This document shows, in pieces, positions 49,561 to 62,588 of a DNA stretch of 64,000 nt. Position 1 is the first letter of the stretch, and each line of letters begins with the position of its first letter. Made by a program: the position numbers and the translations under genes. Below the pieces are notes generated by a model. It was not told where the DNA came from. It made no database searches and saw nothing but the letters and a program-made list of their open reading frames with translations. The stretch comes from Tetrahymena elliotti 4EA. Taxonomy: Eukaryota; Ciliophora; Oligohymenophorea; Hymenostomatida; Tetrahymenidae. The stretch spans positions 238,292-302,291 of the forward strand of contig JH720370.1 in the NCBI GenBank assembly GCA_000231825.2, read 5' to 3'.

Positions 49561-50918
49561 AACTAAAATATCTGCATTAACAAAAATTTGTTATTTTTAT
49601 AATTTAAATGGTTTAAATTACTTATAAAAATTATATTTGATTAATTAATGAATTAAAATATCAAAAGCGAAATTGAATAAAGTTGATAATTTTGATAATT
49701 TATTCATTAAAAATCTAAAACAAATAAAACTATATAATAAAATTGAATAAAAATTAATATAATTTTAAACAATAAGACAAGTTAAATGTCAGAATTTCTT
49801 ACGTTAATAGCATTTACTATGCTCTTGACAATCATCTTCAATAAGAATTTGACAAAAGATTATTTTATTTTTTCATCAACACAAAACATAAGAACTTCAG
49901 ATTGATATTTATGTTGATTTTCCTCAGTTAAATTTATGATTAGTTTTTATTGCTGCTGTTCTTCTATTATTTGAATTTATCGATAAACAAGATTTAATAA
50001 TATAATTTTAGCATAACATCTGATATGAAAATTTGAAAAATTTTTGAATTGTATTCCTAGATAATTTAGAGAATATAAATTAGGTTTAATTTTTTCTTGT
50101 TACTCTTCTTTACTCAAATTAGACAAAAAGATGAATTTTTTTCAATAGAATAAAAACAAATTTGATTTGAAATTCTTATTAGATAAAATACTTAACTTAA
50201 ATTTTCATTATGTTAAAAATTTAAATAGCATAAATAAAAATAGGGTAAAGACAGATTATAGTAGAGTTTAAATTAAAAATAATAACATCAATATTTTGGA
50301 ATCTAAAATTATTTTAAATTTAAGAAATAGCTTTTAAGATTTGATAAAATTTAATAAAAAATTATATATGAAACAATTAATTTTAAATTACTATTTAAAT
50401 AACCATGGACAAATAAATATTATTTTTTCAAACTCAAATAACTTTTATTGCATATTAATTATCATTTGGTAAGATAAACATTTTTAAAATAGAATTGAAA
50501 TTAAATATAGATTTTAAATAAATATAGATATTGAAATAAAAAAAATAAAAATTTACAAATATGGCTGAAATAAATATTTGTTTGTAAATTGAAAATAAAT
50601 TTTAATTTTGAAAATTGAAGTATTGTCATTTAAAAATACATTTAAGATATAAATGAATTAAAGTGTTAAATGATATTCAAATTTTGCATAAATAATTTCA
50701 TTTGTAATTAATAACTCAATGAATGAATGAATGATGATGACTATCAATATATCAAAAGATTTTCAAAATTATTCAAAAAATAAGGTTTTTGATTTTCATG
50801 GTTTTTTGAAAATATATTTATGCACTTTAATATTGAAAATTCAAAATATTTAATAATTGATAAGGAGTTTAAAATATATTGTACTTCATTAAGTATTGTA
50901 TTTACCACATAATTCAAA
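49561..50918. other. Intergenic; weak minus-strand open frame at about 49690-50150
   Basis: Mostly featureless AT-rich DNA. On the minus strand a TGA-free frame of about 145 codons has a protein-like middle (IQIIEEQQQQKLIINLTEEN, then LMFCVDEKIKQSFVKFLL). It lacks an upstream ATG and ends in a hydrophobic AT-driven tail. It could be an exon of an unseen gene but is not strong enough to call. Confidence 0.4.
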
Positions 50919-53548
50919 ATGGAAAAACAGAACTCTGTTAGACTTTATGATAGCTCTAAGCTTAAAGAATAAATTAATTTATATAATATTTATGATAGCT
51001 AGTCTTTCAAGCAACCAACTCCTTAATAAGTAAATCCCTTTCTGCTCCTTTCTATCTATCTATTTATTAGATCAATAATTAGTAATTAACAAGTTTTTTC
51101 AAATGTAAACAATAGAATGAGCAATTCAGATATGAATAGGAGAAAAAAAGAGTAGAAAATGGGTTGAAATAATTGCTTGAAGTAGAATATGAAGATTAAG
51201 CAGATTACCCATTAGGTATGACAGCAAAATCAGATAATATTAAAATGAATAATACAACTTCTTAAAGCACATCAAGAAGCTTTCTTCACTTTAAACCTCC
51301 TCTTTCAACTAAAGGTGGGAAAAATGTAAGTTAATGATATAGCAAATCCACTCAAATAACATTTATTTATTGATATAATTAGCAAAAATTCTTTTTTTCG
51401 AGCAACAATAATGTTGAAAAGATCGAAAACTTAGTAAATAATAGAACTATGGGTAATAGCAGATAAAGTTTATGCTAAACTTAAACATAAAATTCAAACT
51501 AAAGTTTAGTTCTTGAAAAAAAACATATAAGACAATCTTCAGTGGGAGCTATGTCAGATTTAAATACAACTAATATAAGTAATTAAAATAACAGCAGCTT
51601 CCGCTTAGTTAAAAAGCAAAGCTATACTTAACTTGAGACTTTAGAGTAGATGAAGTAGAAGAAGAGCACTGAATATATTTATAATAAAATGGGTTTAAAT
51701 AATTAGATAATCACAGAGAAAATATAAAGCAAAATCATAAAATATTCACCAAATTTAAAGGTTTTAAATTAAAATAATATGCCTATGTTTTTTAATAAAG
51801 AGAATACAAATGATTATCATTATGAATAGTTTCTTAATTATTAGGATAGTGAAGAGAATAGTCTTTGTAATACAAATAATAAATTAAATATTGCTAATTA
51901 TGATTTAAGGTCTGGTGGAGAGGATAATGATTAAGATGATGAAAGCAAGCAATTTTCTTTGAATTTTACACTCTCAGATGCAAAGAGTTAGTTTTTAGTA
52001 CTATCTCATAACAAGAAATAGCAATAAATTATTTAAGATTAAATTTTATAAAAGTAGTCTCTGTTTGCAACTAAAATTTAAAAGAACATAAGAAGATTCA
52101 TACAACAAACTAAATTTTAAAAATAAAAAAAGGCAGTGATTTTGATTTAAAAATATTATAGAAAAATGAGGGGAATTTAAGAAAAGAAAATAAAAGATCA
52201 TTTATTTGTATTGAGTGGATAGTAAAAGAAAGTCTTAAAGGAATTGGAAAATTTAAATTCTGTGGAAAGTTAGCTTAATAATTTATATAAAAATAATAAG
52301 CGTGTTTAAAAATTTATTAAAAAGAATTAATCTAAAGTTTTTGAATAATTTAGCGCTTATTTTTCAAAAGGTTAATAAACGACTAGTAGCTAAACACAAA
52401 CTGATTATATTCAAACTAACATTCAAAATAAAATTAATTAAATTAATACCTAACTATCATCTTTCTAGTCTTACTAAATACCAAAATAGATGATCGTCTC
52501 ATTACAAAATAAAATCACAGACTTAGCAGAAGAATTGAGCAGCTCAACAGCTTCTCATCCTTTTAGCATAAATATTGATTAGGTCTCTTACCTGAAAGAA
52601 AACATACAAAATATGAATCACTATTCAATTAAAAAGAAAGATTAACTTGAACAAAAAGGCTCCTAATCAAGCTTTGTTGGAAATATTGGCTCACATCACT
52701 TCACTCCTTATAACCACGCTAGTAATAACGAAGGCTATTTGACAACATAAGAATCAGAAAACCAAACAGAGAGAATAATTACGGAAGTAACAACAATCTT
52801 TTAATTTTGTTTATTTAAATATATCTTTTTTGAATGATCAATAAATAAAAATACTTTCAAATTTAAAAATTGAATTTAAAATGCATCATCAAATACCATG
52901 AATTAATTAATTACTTAATTATTAATTTATCAAATAAGAATTGCAGGTGCTCATCTTAAAAGATAATTCAAAGACTCAGAGATGAATTGAGATAAAAAAT
53001 AGAATATGAGAGCCTTAAAGAAACAAATAATTATAAAGAACTCTTATATATTTAGGATGAATTACACAAATCTAATTTATAACATAAATCACTCATGGTT
53101 TAAATCAGCGAAGCTCTTAAAAAATTTGAAATAAAAATTATCACAGATTTAACAAGCAGTAATTAAGAAAATTTTGAATTGATCAAAGATCTCTAATAAA
53201 TCAATGCTTTCATTCAAGGTAAATTTATTCAAATATTTATTATAAATTTATTAATACTTTATCCATTTTTAAGATTTAATTTTCATCCCAAAATGAATGT
53301 TAAATCTTACTCTAAATTTGTTAAAAAATACATTTAAATATTTCCCACTAATATAAATATCAATCAAATTTATAATAGATTCTATAATGTTTTGTTCACC
53401 ACAAACTGTGAAGAGAAGATAATTTTATGGGCTAATTAGCTCTAATGATTCTTCATCTGGTATTTCTAATAAAGCTAACCCTCTTAGCAAGCCTTATGAA
53501 TCAAGAAAGCTTGTTTTCGATTCTGCAGGAAGCTATTGTACAAACTGA
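50919..53548 (+). CDS. IQ-motif, coiled-coil protein
   Basis: Five exons (50919-51029, 51116-51325, 51383-52786, 52939-53218, 53379-53548), total 725 codons including TGA with matching phases. Residues 38-60 are coiled coil (EQFRYEQEKKRVENGLKQLL). A long Asn/Ser/Gln-rich disordered region follows. At about residues 335-385 lie two IQ calmodulin/centrin-binding motifs: FATKIQKNIRRFIQQTKFQK and AVILIQKYYRKMRG. Further on is a second coiled coil (IIQRLRDELRQKIEYESLKE), and a Ser-rich C-terminus ends AGSYCTN. IQ plus coiled-coil proteins of ciliates are often basal-body or cortical and bind centrin or calmodulin; that role is inference. Confidence 0.82.
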
Positions 53549-54356
53549 AATATATAGTTTGTTTGTACAAACTAAAGTATTTGGTCTTTGTATATGAATA
53601 ATCTTCAATTTTTCCTTGTTATATAAAGATGCAATAGTTTAAGAAAAAAGAAATGGAATTTTATATTTATAAAAGAAGTGTATATAATATGTTAAATAAA
53701 AGTATAAGTTTATATATTTGTTAAGCATTCTAATTTAAATAAATATTTATTCGCTTAATTTTATCTTCGCATTCTTAATATATTAAAAAAATATTTGAAA
53801 TGTGTATTCTTTTCCCTTAAGGGATTATCAAATATTGATTTATCTTTCTTTAACTTACATTAATTAGAAATTCTTCAAAATAGTTGAATCATTACTTTGA
53901 AAAAAGACCACATTTTAGAAAAGGCATAAAATAAATTAAGAGTTTTATTTGAAATGTATTTTTTAATTTCATTATAACAGCCATTTACTCGTTCTCCTCA
54001 ATAATTATTAATATTATTTTTTTCTCTTATTCTTATTAAAATCTTAACATGCTTTATTAAGAATTTTATGTTATTTGAATAAAACCTTTTAACCTAAGTT
54101 TGAAAAATAAAATAAGATGTTGCATGAAATATTCTGCCTTTTACTATGACAAATAAATTGAGATAGATAATTTTTTTTGATTACAAGTTTGAAAAATACT
54201 ATGGGATTGATTGTCTGTCAAACTATGGTTTTATGAAAATATAGTAAATCGTTAAAAAAAATAAAAACCTTATAATAATCCAAAATACTAAATAAAAACC
54301 TAAATAATCTTTTAATTAACTAATTAGTATATCTAAAAGAATTACTAATAAGTCAT
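53549..54356. other. Intergenic between convergent genes; small hairpin after the stop
   Basis: TTGTACAAACT occurs twice, at about 53535 (through the stop codon) and 53568, and the second forms an inverted pair AGTTTG..CAAACT able to fold into a short hairpin within the 3' UTR. The rest is AT-rich with nothing recognised. Confidence 0.5.
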
Positions 54357-54671
54357 TCATTAAGTCAATAATATTAAATAGATTTACAGGTAATCTGTAT
54401 TATGAACTCTCGTTCCAACTCTCTTAGTAAAATAAGCAATAGCACCATTAAGAGAGAAAGCTTTTCCTTTGTTATCCTTAACATAGATGCAAAATTCCAA
54501 GAAAGTTAAGTTTAGATAATAGTCAAATCCCAATAAGATGTCTACTTCTTGAATTTAAATTAGCCATTTACTTTTGATAATGAAAGCAAGCTATAAATTT
54601 AAGTTATCATCAACAATAAAATGTTTGGAAGTGTATCCTTTAAGCCGAAAGTCTTAAATAAAATTCCTCAT
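54357..54671 (-). CDS. Small ORF (104 aa), possible gene or gene remnant
   Basis: Minus-strand frame of 105 codons, read only with TAA/TAG as Gln: FRLKGYTSKHFIVDDNLNLQ, then EVDILLGFDYYLNLTFLEFC, KDNKGKAFSLNGAIAYFTKR and VGTRVHNTDY. The composition is protein-like and richer in GC than the surrounding DNA, which argues for real or formerly real coding sequence. It has no recognised domain. Its first 17 codons overlap, antisense, the first exon of the plus-strand coiled-coil gene, so the true start may be further in or one of the two models is wrong at this edge. Confidence 0.45.
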
Positions 54672-57444
54672 AGATCTATTAAGTGGTAATCATATACTTT
54701 ATTTTACTTTTTTTGAATTTTATTTTTGTTTTAGGTTGTCATTATTAGATCCTAGTGATGATTTTTATGATGGTGATTTTAATGAAGATGATTTTGATGG
54801 CCCTAGAGTTCTTATCTAGTTTAATAGAACTTCAAAGTAAGATGAAAAATAACCATAAGAACATTAGAACACAACACAGCGCTTTCTGGAAAAAACAAAT
54901 GACATATCAGGGATTTCTACAAATAGGAGCTCTATTTTAAAAGAAATAAATGGTGAACTCAAATCAAATAGAACTTCTCATAGAGATTCTTAAAATTGTA
55001 TTTATGGCTAACAAAACCTAAAGAATGTCTACAAGCAGGGTTTTAATATGAAGTAAGTTTTTGGAAATTGTAATGTTTAACATGAATGATTTGCTAGATT
55101 AAATCAGCAAGAACAAATTTATTTAATTTATTTTAATATTAAAAATTTAACGTATAGTTTGTTAAATTAATTATTTCTATATTGAAATAGACTCGTTAAT
55201 GAGGAATTATGTGAATAAATTACTACCAAAGAGGAGTTCATTAAAAAAATGAATGAGTAAATTAAATTCTATAAAGTAAAGCTTGAATTTAAGGAAAAAG
55301 AAAATGAAGTTCTATCATAAAACATTTAGAAAGTCTAAGCTTAATGCAATAATTATTTAATGCTAATTTAACAAGATAATGCATAAAAGGAATCACTTGA
55401 AATTTCTCTCAAAAATGCAGAAAACAAAATACAAAAACTCACAGATTATCTAATTGATTTCAAAGAAAAATATCAATAAATTTCACAAGAAAATGAAAGA
55501 AATAAATTAAAAATAATGGTAAATAGTTGTTTCATTGTTTTTTAGAAATTATTTGATTTCATGTTTTTGGTAATTTATTCATTAAAAAATATAAAAGGAA
55601 TATTAAGAAAGTTAAAATCAAGAAGAAGAAAATGGATATTATAAAGAATAATTAGAGAAGAAAAAGTTGATCATTGAAAATTTGAGATAATAGATTTAAG
55701 AAATTTAGGATGCTGAGAATATAAAGGAAGTTTAAATTTCTAATTTGTAGAGAGAATTTAATGATTACAAGAAATAAGTATAAGAAGAAGAGTAGAAGCG
55801 TATTATATAAATGAAAATTTAAGATGATGAGAAGAGTTTAAAGATAGAATAACTCATTGAGGAAGTTACCTCTTAAAAAAATTAAGTAGATTCGTTATTG
55901 GAGTAAGTAAAATAAGTGTTAGATGAATAAAATGTTCTTAAGCAAGAAATAGAAGATAAAAAAAATATTATAAAAGCCAAGGAAAAAATAGAGTAATAAT
56001 TAGCTGAGGAAGTAAGATAACTTAAAGCAGAATAAATCGACTCTGCTTAAATGATTGAAGAATAGAGTTAACATATTAAAAACTAAGCTAAACAAATAAA
56101 TGAGTAAAATAATCTGATTCTTAGATTCAAATAAACTTAGGAACTGCAAAAAGAAAAAACTGAGAAAGAATGTGCTCAAAGAAATTAAATTACGAACGAG
56201 AATAAAAAATTAACATCGCTATTCTTAGAATAAAAATAAAAGTGTGCTGAAACATAATTAGAAAACAAAAAAATCTAAGAAAATCTTGAACAAAAATAAA
56301 AAATAATTAATTAGTTATCAGAAGAAAATAATTTATAAAAATAAGTCCTCTCAAAACTGCAACAGCAAAATAATAGTCAAGCTCAATAATAATCACATAA
56401 TTTTGAAGAATCGCAATAATTTTGGTAGAAAATTCCTATTAAAATAGCTGATTTAGAGAAAAACATTGCTGAATATGATTTAAAGCACCAATTTAATCTT
56501 CCTTTATAATAATTAAATTATGTCCAATCAAATTCAAAATAGGTTGAAACTCCAACAATAGGTAAATTCAATATTTTCTTTATGAATTTTTTTTAAAAAT
56601 TTATTTAATTTCTAGTTCTATTTGAAGATTTTTAATTAAAAGTTTTAATGATTTTATTTACTAAATTTTCTAATTAAACATAGGATTAGGAATAAATTAA
56701 TAGGAGGAGTCTTAAAAAACTGATTAATATTTAATGATTAGTGGAAATACAAATCAATATTATCAATCTTAAACAGTAACTCCATTTTTATAAGTAATGA
56801 ACTGCAATAGCTAATGTAATAGAGAAGATACAAATATACCTATTTAAATGAATAACTACAATCAAATAACAAATAATAAGCAATCTTCATTTTCTCCTTT
56901 TAATGGATTAAGTTTTACAGAAGAGATATTTAATTTAAATAATTAAGATGAATCTAAAATGTAGTCATCTTATATTAACCAGTAAAATCATTAACAAAGT
57001 AATTAGAATCCAACTAAATAGTAATTTCAACAGAGCTTAAATTAAAAAATTAATGATTCAAAAACTGAAAATTAAAAAAATGAATTAATGATTAAGAATA
57101 ACATTTTGATTTCTGAGCTTAAAAATAAAAGAAAGCAATTTAGAGCTTAAAGCATTAATTTTTGTTTATCTTCTCCTAATATTAAATCAAGTGATGTTAT
57201 TAATAAACTCAATTTCTAATTAACTTAAAATGACTAACAAAATACTTAAATCTATCAAAATAATGATTAAAGTTTTCCATGTCTTTCAAATGAGAATAAC
57301 TATTAATTGCAAAGTTCTGGAGCAAAAACCAAGAGAAGCTAGAGCATAAGTTAGCTTGCTGAAACTAAATATAAAAAATCACCTTGCTCTTCTAGTCAAA
57401 GAAGAAATAGTACTAATATAGAAACAAAAAGGTGGAAGATTTGA
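54621..57444 (+). CDS. Long coiled-coil protein
   Basis: Five exons (54621-54685, 54735-55052, 55191-55518, 55598-56561, 56684-57444), 812 codons including TGA with consistent phases. The first exon (MFGSVSFKPKVLNKIPHRS) was inferred because the second exon has no in-frame ATG and the phase demands an upstream exon. Residues 22-40 are acidic (DPSDDFYDGDFNEDDFDGP). Residues about 125-540 are an almost continuous Glu/Lys/Gln coiled coil (for example EEFIKKMNEQIKFYKVKLEF and EQVKQVLDEQNVLKQEIEDK). The last 270 residues are Asn/Gln/Ser-rich with a basic end (GAKTKRSQSISQLAETKYKK). There is no motor, membrane or zinc motif. Structural or basal-body role is only analogy. Confidence 0.75.
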
Positions 57445-57785
57445 AAATCGATCCAAATAAATTTATAAATTAATTTATATAAAATGGTTATTTATGGTAT
57501 ATAATTGAAGTTAAGATATTATTTTTGTTGTACTAGCTGTTAAATATAATAAATCTTCATCGTATTGAGTATTAGTTAGCTGTATTCAAAATTATCAAAT
57601 TATTAATTATTTAACCATAACATTTCTTTTCAAAAGAATCTTTATTATTTGTAAAAAATGAATACAATTTAAATAAATACTGAAAATATCTCAAAAATTC
57701 CGACTAAATTCGGAAACAGTTCTAGAGAAATCGAAGTTTTTAACTTGTTATTATTCTTGTATGTAGTCTTGAAAAAGACAGTACC
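57445..57785. other. 3' flank of the coiled-coil gene; short hairpin
   Basis: AT-rich sequence. At about 57779-57794 lies a perfect short inverted repeat, AGTACC-TTAG-GGTACT, followed by an (AT)n run, at the left edge of the tandem array that begins here. Confidence 0.5.
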
Positions 57786-57789
57786 TTAG

Positions 57790-58790
57790 GGTACTACATA
57801 TATATATATAATAAAAATTATGATTACATTTTTCTAAAAACAATAAAAGTTACTTAATGTAAAATTCTAAAATTGTAAGTTTAGCGCATTAGCTTAAATC
57901 TAGTACCATATTTGATGCTCCTTCATTCATAATTTAATTGTGCATTTATTTTAAAAAACATCGTTAAATAAAAATGGTCATTAAATTTTTCTATCAATAA
58001 TAAATAAAAGTTACTCAAAATAAATTTCTAAATTTGTAAGTTGAGTGCATATGCTTAAATCTAGTCCTATGTTTGATGCTCCTTCTTTCCCAATTTAATT
58101 GAAGCTTTATTTGAGAAAATAAAGTTAAATAAATACTATCATTAAATTTTTCTAAAAATAATAAACAATAGCTACTTCATGTAAAGTTCTAAATTTGTAA
58201 GTTAAGTGCATTTGCTTACACCTAGTCCTATATTTGACGCTCCTTCATTCCCTATTTAATTTTATCTTTTATTTTAGAAATGAAGGTTAAATAAAAGCTA
58301 TCATTAAATTTTTAAAAAAATAATTAATAAAGCTACCTCATAGAAAATATTAAATTTGTAATTAGATTGCATTTGCCTAAGCTTAGTGCTATATTTGATG
58401 CTCCTTCATTTCCAATTTAATTACCACTTTTATTTTAAAAAATAATTTTAAATAAAAACTATCATTAAATTTTTCTAAAAATAATAAATAAAGGCTACAA
58501 AATGGATAAATCTAAATTTGTAAGTTAAGTGCATTTGCTTAAACCTAGTCCTATGTTTGATGCTCCTTCATTCCCAATTTAATTGCCACTTTTATTTGAG
58601 AAAATAAAGTTAAGTAGAAACGAACATTAAATTTTTCTAAAAATAATAAATAAAAGTTACTTCATGTGAAATTCTAAACTTCTAAGTTGAGTACATTTAC
58701 TTAAGCCTAATCCTATATTTGATGCTCCTTCTTTCCCAATTCGGTTATTACTTTTATTTTAGAAAATCATTGTAAATAAAATGAAAATGA
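57790..58790 (+). repeat. Tandem repeat of about 161 bp, six units
   Basis: The word TTTGATGCTCCTTC (one copy TTTGACGCTCCTTC) occurs at 57911, 58072, 58233, 58394, 58556 and 58718, a spacing of 161-162 bp. Each unit also contains, in order, ATTAAATTTTTCTAAAAATA, a TACTTCATGTAAAATTCTAA-like stretch, TTTGTAAGTTAAGTGCATTT, GCTTAAACCTAGTCCTATAT, the GATGCTCC core, then CCCAATTTAATTG and a TTTTATTTTAGAAAATAAAG-like tail. The unit is not a multiple of three and its frames differ between copies, so it is not a coding repeat. Copies differ by scattered substitutions. The part from GTAAGTTAAGTG through CCCAATTTAATTG is the best conserved. Confidence 0.95.
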
Positions 58791-60284
58791 AAATAAATAT
58801 TTTAAGGTATTTTATTATGAAATAAAAATAATAATCAAATAATTACAAAAAATAACAAATTAAAGGGGTTATTTAATATCAAATATCAAATAATTAAGTT
58901 AAGTAATAATAATATTCTATCTCAAACAAAAAGAAACAATAAAATTATATTGAAATAAAACTCAAATAAACCAAAAAAAAGGACTTATAATTATTTTAAT
59001 ATTTAAAAATATTTGAAAAGATAAAGATAATATATTAAATATTAATAAAAAAATTATTTATTTAATTTGTTTACTTCAACTAAAGGTCAATGCTGGTAAG
59101 AGCTTTCAAATTTGATTTTAAGAACTTTTAATTTAAAAAAAATTAGTTTAACAACAAATTAGATAAAAAATGCAATACATCCTTCAGATTGTTAAATGTT
59201 GTACTCTCTTTCTCCACTTTTTTTATCTTTCCTTTGTTTTTTTCTTTATTTAGCTTTACTATTATTTAATTAATTAATAAACTAATCAGAAATTAATATC
59301 TTTAATTTTTATAGAAGATTCTGGGGGTAATCCTAATTTTAATTTTTATAATACCATTAAAGTTATGATGTCCTCCATATTTCAAAAAAACTTAGAAAAA
59401 TAAAATATTTTATACTAAATAGCCTCCTTTCATTTTTAAAAGTAATAATAAAATCTACCTATCAATGAAAGAAGGATAAATAAGGTTTTACAATACAAAT
59501 AAGGAATTTAGAAAAGAGAACTACTTTTAAGGCTTTAAAAATAAAATATTTTTTTACACTTTATTAATATTGATAAGCATATAAAACAAATAAGCTTTCT
59601 CTCCTGAACAATATTTCTAATTTCATATGAAAAAATATATTTTTTATGTTAAAAACAATGAAAAAAAAGTGTGAATCACTATTAATTTCAAGAAGCAAAA
59701 ACAATTCATAATTTAAACTTATTTATATATTGACTAATTTTTGATTAAGTTAATTAGAAACAAGATTTTCCGTTTATTCAATAAGAAAAAAGATTAATTT
59801 TTTATGAAAAATAAAATAAAATCTACCAACTTTCAATGTGAAAAAAGTATATTTATTTAAAAACAATTAAAGAAATTTTAAAAACTGCAATTATGAGCAA
59901 AGAGTATTGATGAATTAGTCTTCTTTTCTATATTTTCACTAATTCTTAATCTAATTATTGAGAAAAAAATATATCTCAAGTGATTTGATTCTTTAATTTT
60001 ACTTTAATTTAATAATAAATATTTTAAATTTTTTATAATTTAAAATAATTAAATACTTTAGTGAATTATGAAAATTAAGATTAATTTGTAACAACTCATA
60101 ACAAAATTACGCTTACTAAGGTTATTTATTTGTTTTGTTAAAGATTATATAATATAAATTAAAATTAGTTGTTTTGATAATTATTATTATTGAATACTTA
60201 TTCAAAATTTGATAATTTATAAGAAAATTTAGAACTATTACTATAGATAGTTTAAAAAGCTAAATAATAAATAGATTGATAGAA
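58791..60284. other. Intergenic, nothing recognised
   Basis: About 1.5 kb of very AT-rich DNA with short poly-A and poly-T runs; no coding frame or further copies of the 161-bp unit. The promoter of the following gene should be at its right end. Confidence 0.45.
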
Positions 60285-61775
60285 ATGGATTCATTTTTTG
60301 ATGGAGGCTTTGATAAAGGGATATTCATTATTGAGATAATTTACAGTATAGGTGCTGGTTTATTAATCTATTTGTCATATATCTACATTAGTTATGATCT
60401 TATAGGATGTTTTGTAACAGTAATTGTAGGCTTTGGAATAAAAAGAATAATGTCTCTTTTTGTATGTATGTTTTAAAGTTCAAAACTAAAAACATTTATT
60501 TTATGGATTTTTGATATGATGCTACTTGGTTTTGTATATGGGCTAGTTGATTTAGATTAGTTTTCTGGTTAATAAACATTTTATTTTTTTCTTTCTACTT
60601 CAAAATTAATTATTACATTTATCATATAATTTATTACTTCATTCTGCTTTTAACTCTTTAATAGTGACTTAGATGGCTACATAAAGATTATTCAATATGT
60701 ATTATTTTAATATTCAATGCTCTGTTTTTCTATTTCTATTTCATGGATATCTGGATCAGACATAAAATAAAGGTTAAAATTCTTTTTGAATATAGTGTCC
60801 CTCTATTTAAGTGTATCTTGTCTTTGTTTATTTGAAGAACCCAAAGGATTTAATATTGCTTATTTATAGATTATAATATTGGTTATTAGTACTTTCATCT
60901 TATTCTTTTCAAATAAATAGATGGATCGTGAAAATATAATATCCTCTATTGTTTTGAATGGATTTAGTGATGAGATTGAAGAATCTAATTAAAATATTTT
61001 TCGCTACTTAGAGTTTAAAAGAATAATAATAGTAAAATATTTGAGCTAATTAATTAGATTTGTTCTAATACTTATTTTTGGAATTGATTATTTTGTAAAT
61101 GTTAACCATAAAAACTATAATACAGGTGATATAATTAAGCAGATACATATTATTTTGAGTTTTGCAACATCTTTGATGTTTTTATTGATTCATTTTTAGA
61201 ATTTTGTAAAGATTTCATTAAAATATTAAAGATTTAAAGTGAATACCTAAAAATAAATTTAAGATTTAGCTAAGAATATGAAGAAAAGAACATTTGCTTA
61301 ATTCATTTAAATTGATTTATGCTTAAAAGATTAAAGTGAAGATTTAACTTAGTAATCATTAATTGCCTAAAACTTTGTAGATTTATTTTTAAAGATTTCT
61401 GAAATAAAGATGAAATATTAAAAATAAATAAAACTGAAAATTGTCACTGGCTTTTTGTTTAGTAGAAATTTTGTGAATGATTAAGAAATATTAGTAGAAA
61501 TGCTAAAAACAATAGAGTATGCTAAATCAAGAGTGATAACATCTCTAATTGATTAAAATAGATTTTTTGAAATTGTGCTAGAAAGAATTTAAAATGGTCT
61601 AATACAAAACAAATTAACTTCTTACCTAATTTCCAAAATAAATAAAAGAAGTGAAAGGATAATTGTTAATAAATTTAGAATCTAAATTTTAGTTATAATT
61701 TCTTTTTACAAGCACATCTTAAAACTTTAAGAATTTTCTCCTTAATAAATATTATATGATTTACATTCATATTGA
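60285..61775 (+). CDS. Polytopic membrane protein, tandem paralogue 1
   Basis: Intronless, 496 residues from ATG at 60285 (MDSFFDGGFDKG). About eight or nine hydrophobic segments fill residues 10-310: IFIIEIIYSIGAGLLIYLSY, LIGCFVTVIVGFGIKRIMSL, FILWIFDMMLLGFVYGLV, KLIITFIIQFITSFCF, MLCFSISISWIS, FLNIVSLYLSVSCLCLF, IIILVISTFILFF, FVLILIFGIDYFV and IHIILSFATSLMFLLIHF. A soluble, helical C-terminal half follows (SLIAQNFVDLFLKISEIKMK, EILVEMLKTIEYAKSRVITS). No transporter or channel signature is apparent to me. The second copy, about 0.8 kb downstream on the same strand, is strongly similar along its whole length. Probably a ciliate-specific family. Confidence 0.8.
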
Positions 61776-62588
61776 TTATTAAATTACATTATGTAATTAA
61801 AATTAATTTATGAATGAAAATTAAAAATATTTTTTTAGTTACATATTTAATATTCTCATAATTTCAAACAAGAAATGATTCAATTTTAAAAGAAAAAATA
61901 TAAAATATTAAAATTTCTTTACATAAATTTCATTGAATTTATTTTCAAACTCATTAAAATATTTTAGCCCTTTTGTATTTTAGTTTTAATTCCATTCTAT
62001 AAACTTTTAGAATAAAATTACTTATAATTTTTAAGTAGAATTATATAAAAGAATGAGTAAAATATATCAAAAACTGCCAATCAAAATTTAGAGAACACAC
62101 TATTAAACTTAAAAGTTTTTACTAAAAAAATTTATCAAAAGTGGTACAACTCTTCTATCAATTCTAAAAAATTCTATAAAAAGATAAGTGAAAAAAGTAA
62201 AACATTAATTCAAAAATCAATAGTTATTAGAAATGTAAAATTTTAAAAAAGAGCAATTTGCAGTTAAAGAATCAAATGGTTATGGTTGAATACCATTATT
62301 TTTTAATTTGGTTTTTTAAAATATCTATTTGGATATTTATGTGAAATTTTTTGTTGAAATGAGTAATTTCAAATGAGATTAAGAATTTCAAAAAAATACA
62401 AAAAACTTTTCAAGCCCATCTAAGACAAATTTTATCTTAATTATTTTAATTTTAATAACCCTTCAAAAAAGCATAAACAGTGATTAAATGTAGTGATTAG
62501 ATTTTAGATTAATATCTTTTTAATTTTTTTAAACTAAATTTCTTAAAAGAATTTAGGTATTTTAGAAAAAAGCTAATAATTTAAAGAT
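61776..62588. other. Spacer between tandem paralogues
   Basis: AT-rich, no gene seen; only weak resemblance to the region upstream of paralogue 1. Confidence 0.45.

Noticed and set aside
60276..60284. Start of the polytopic paralogue at a TTG at 60276
   Set aside because: The ATG at 60285 matches the ATG of paralogue 2 (MDSF in both), so the upstream TTG is not needed.
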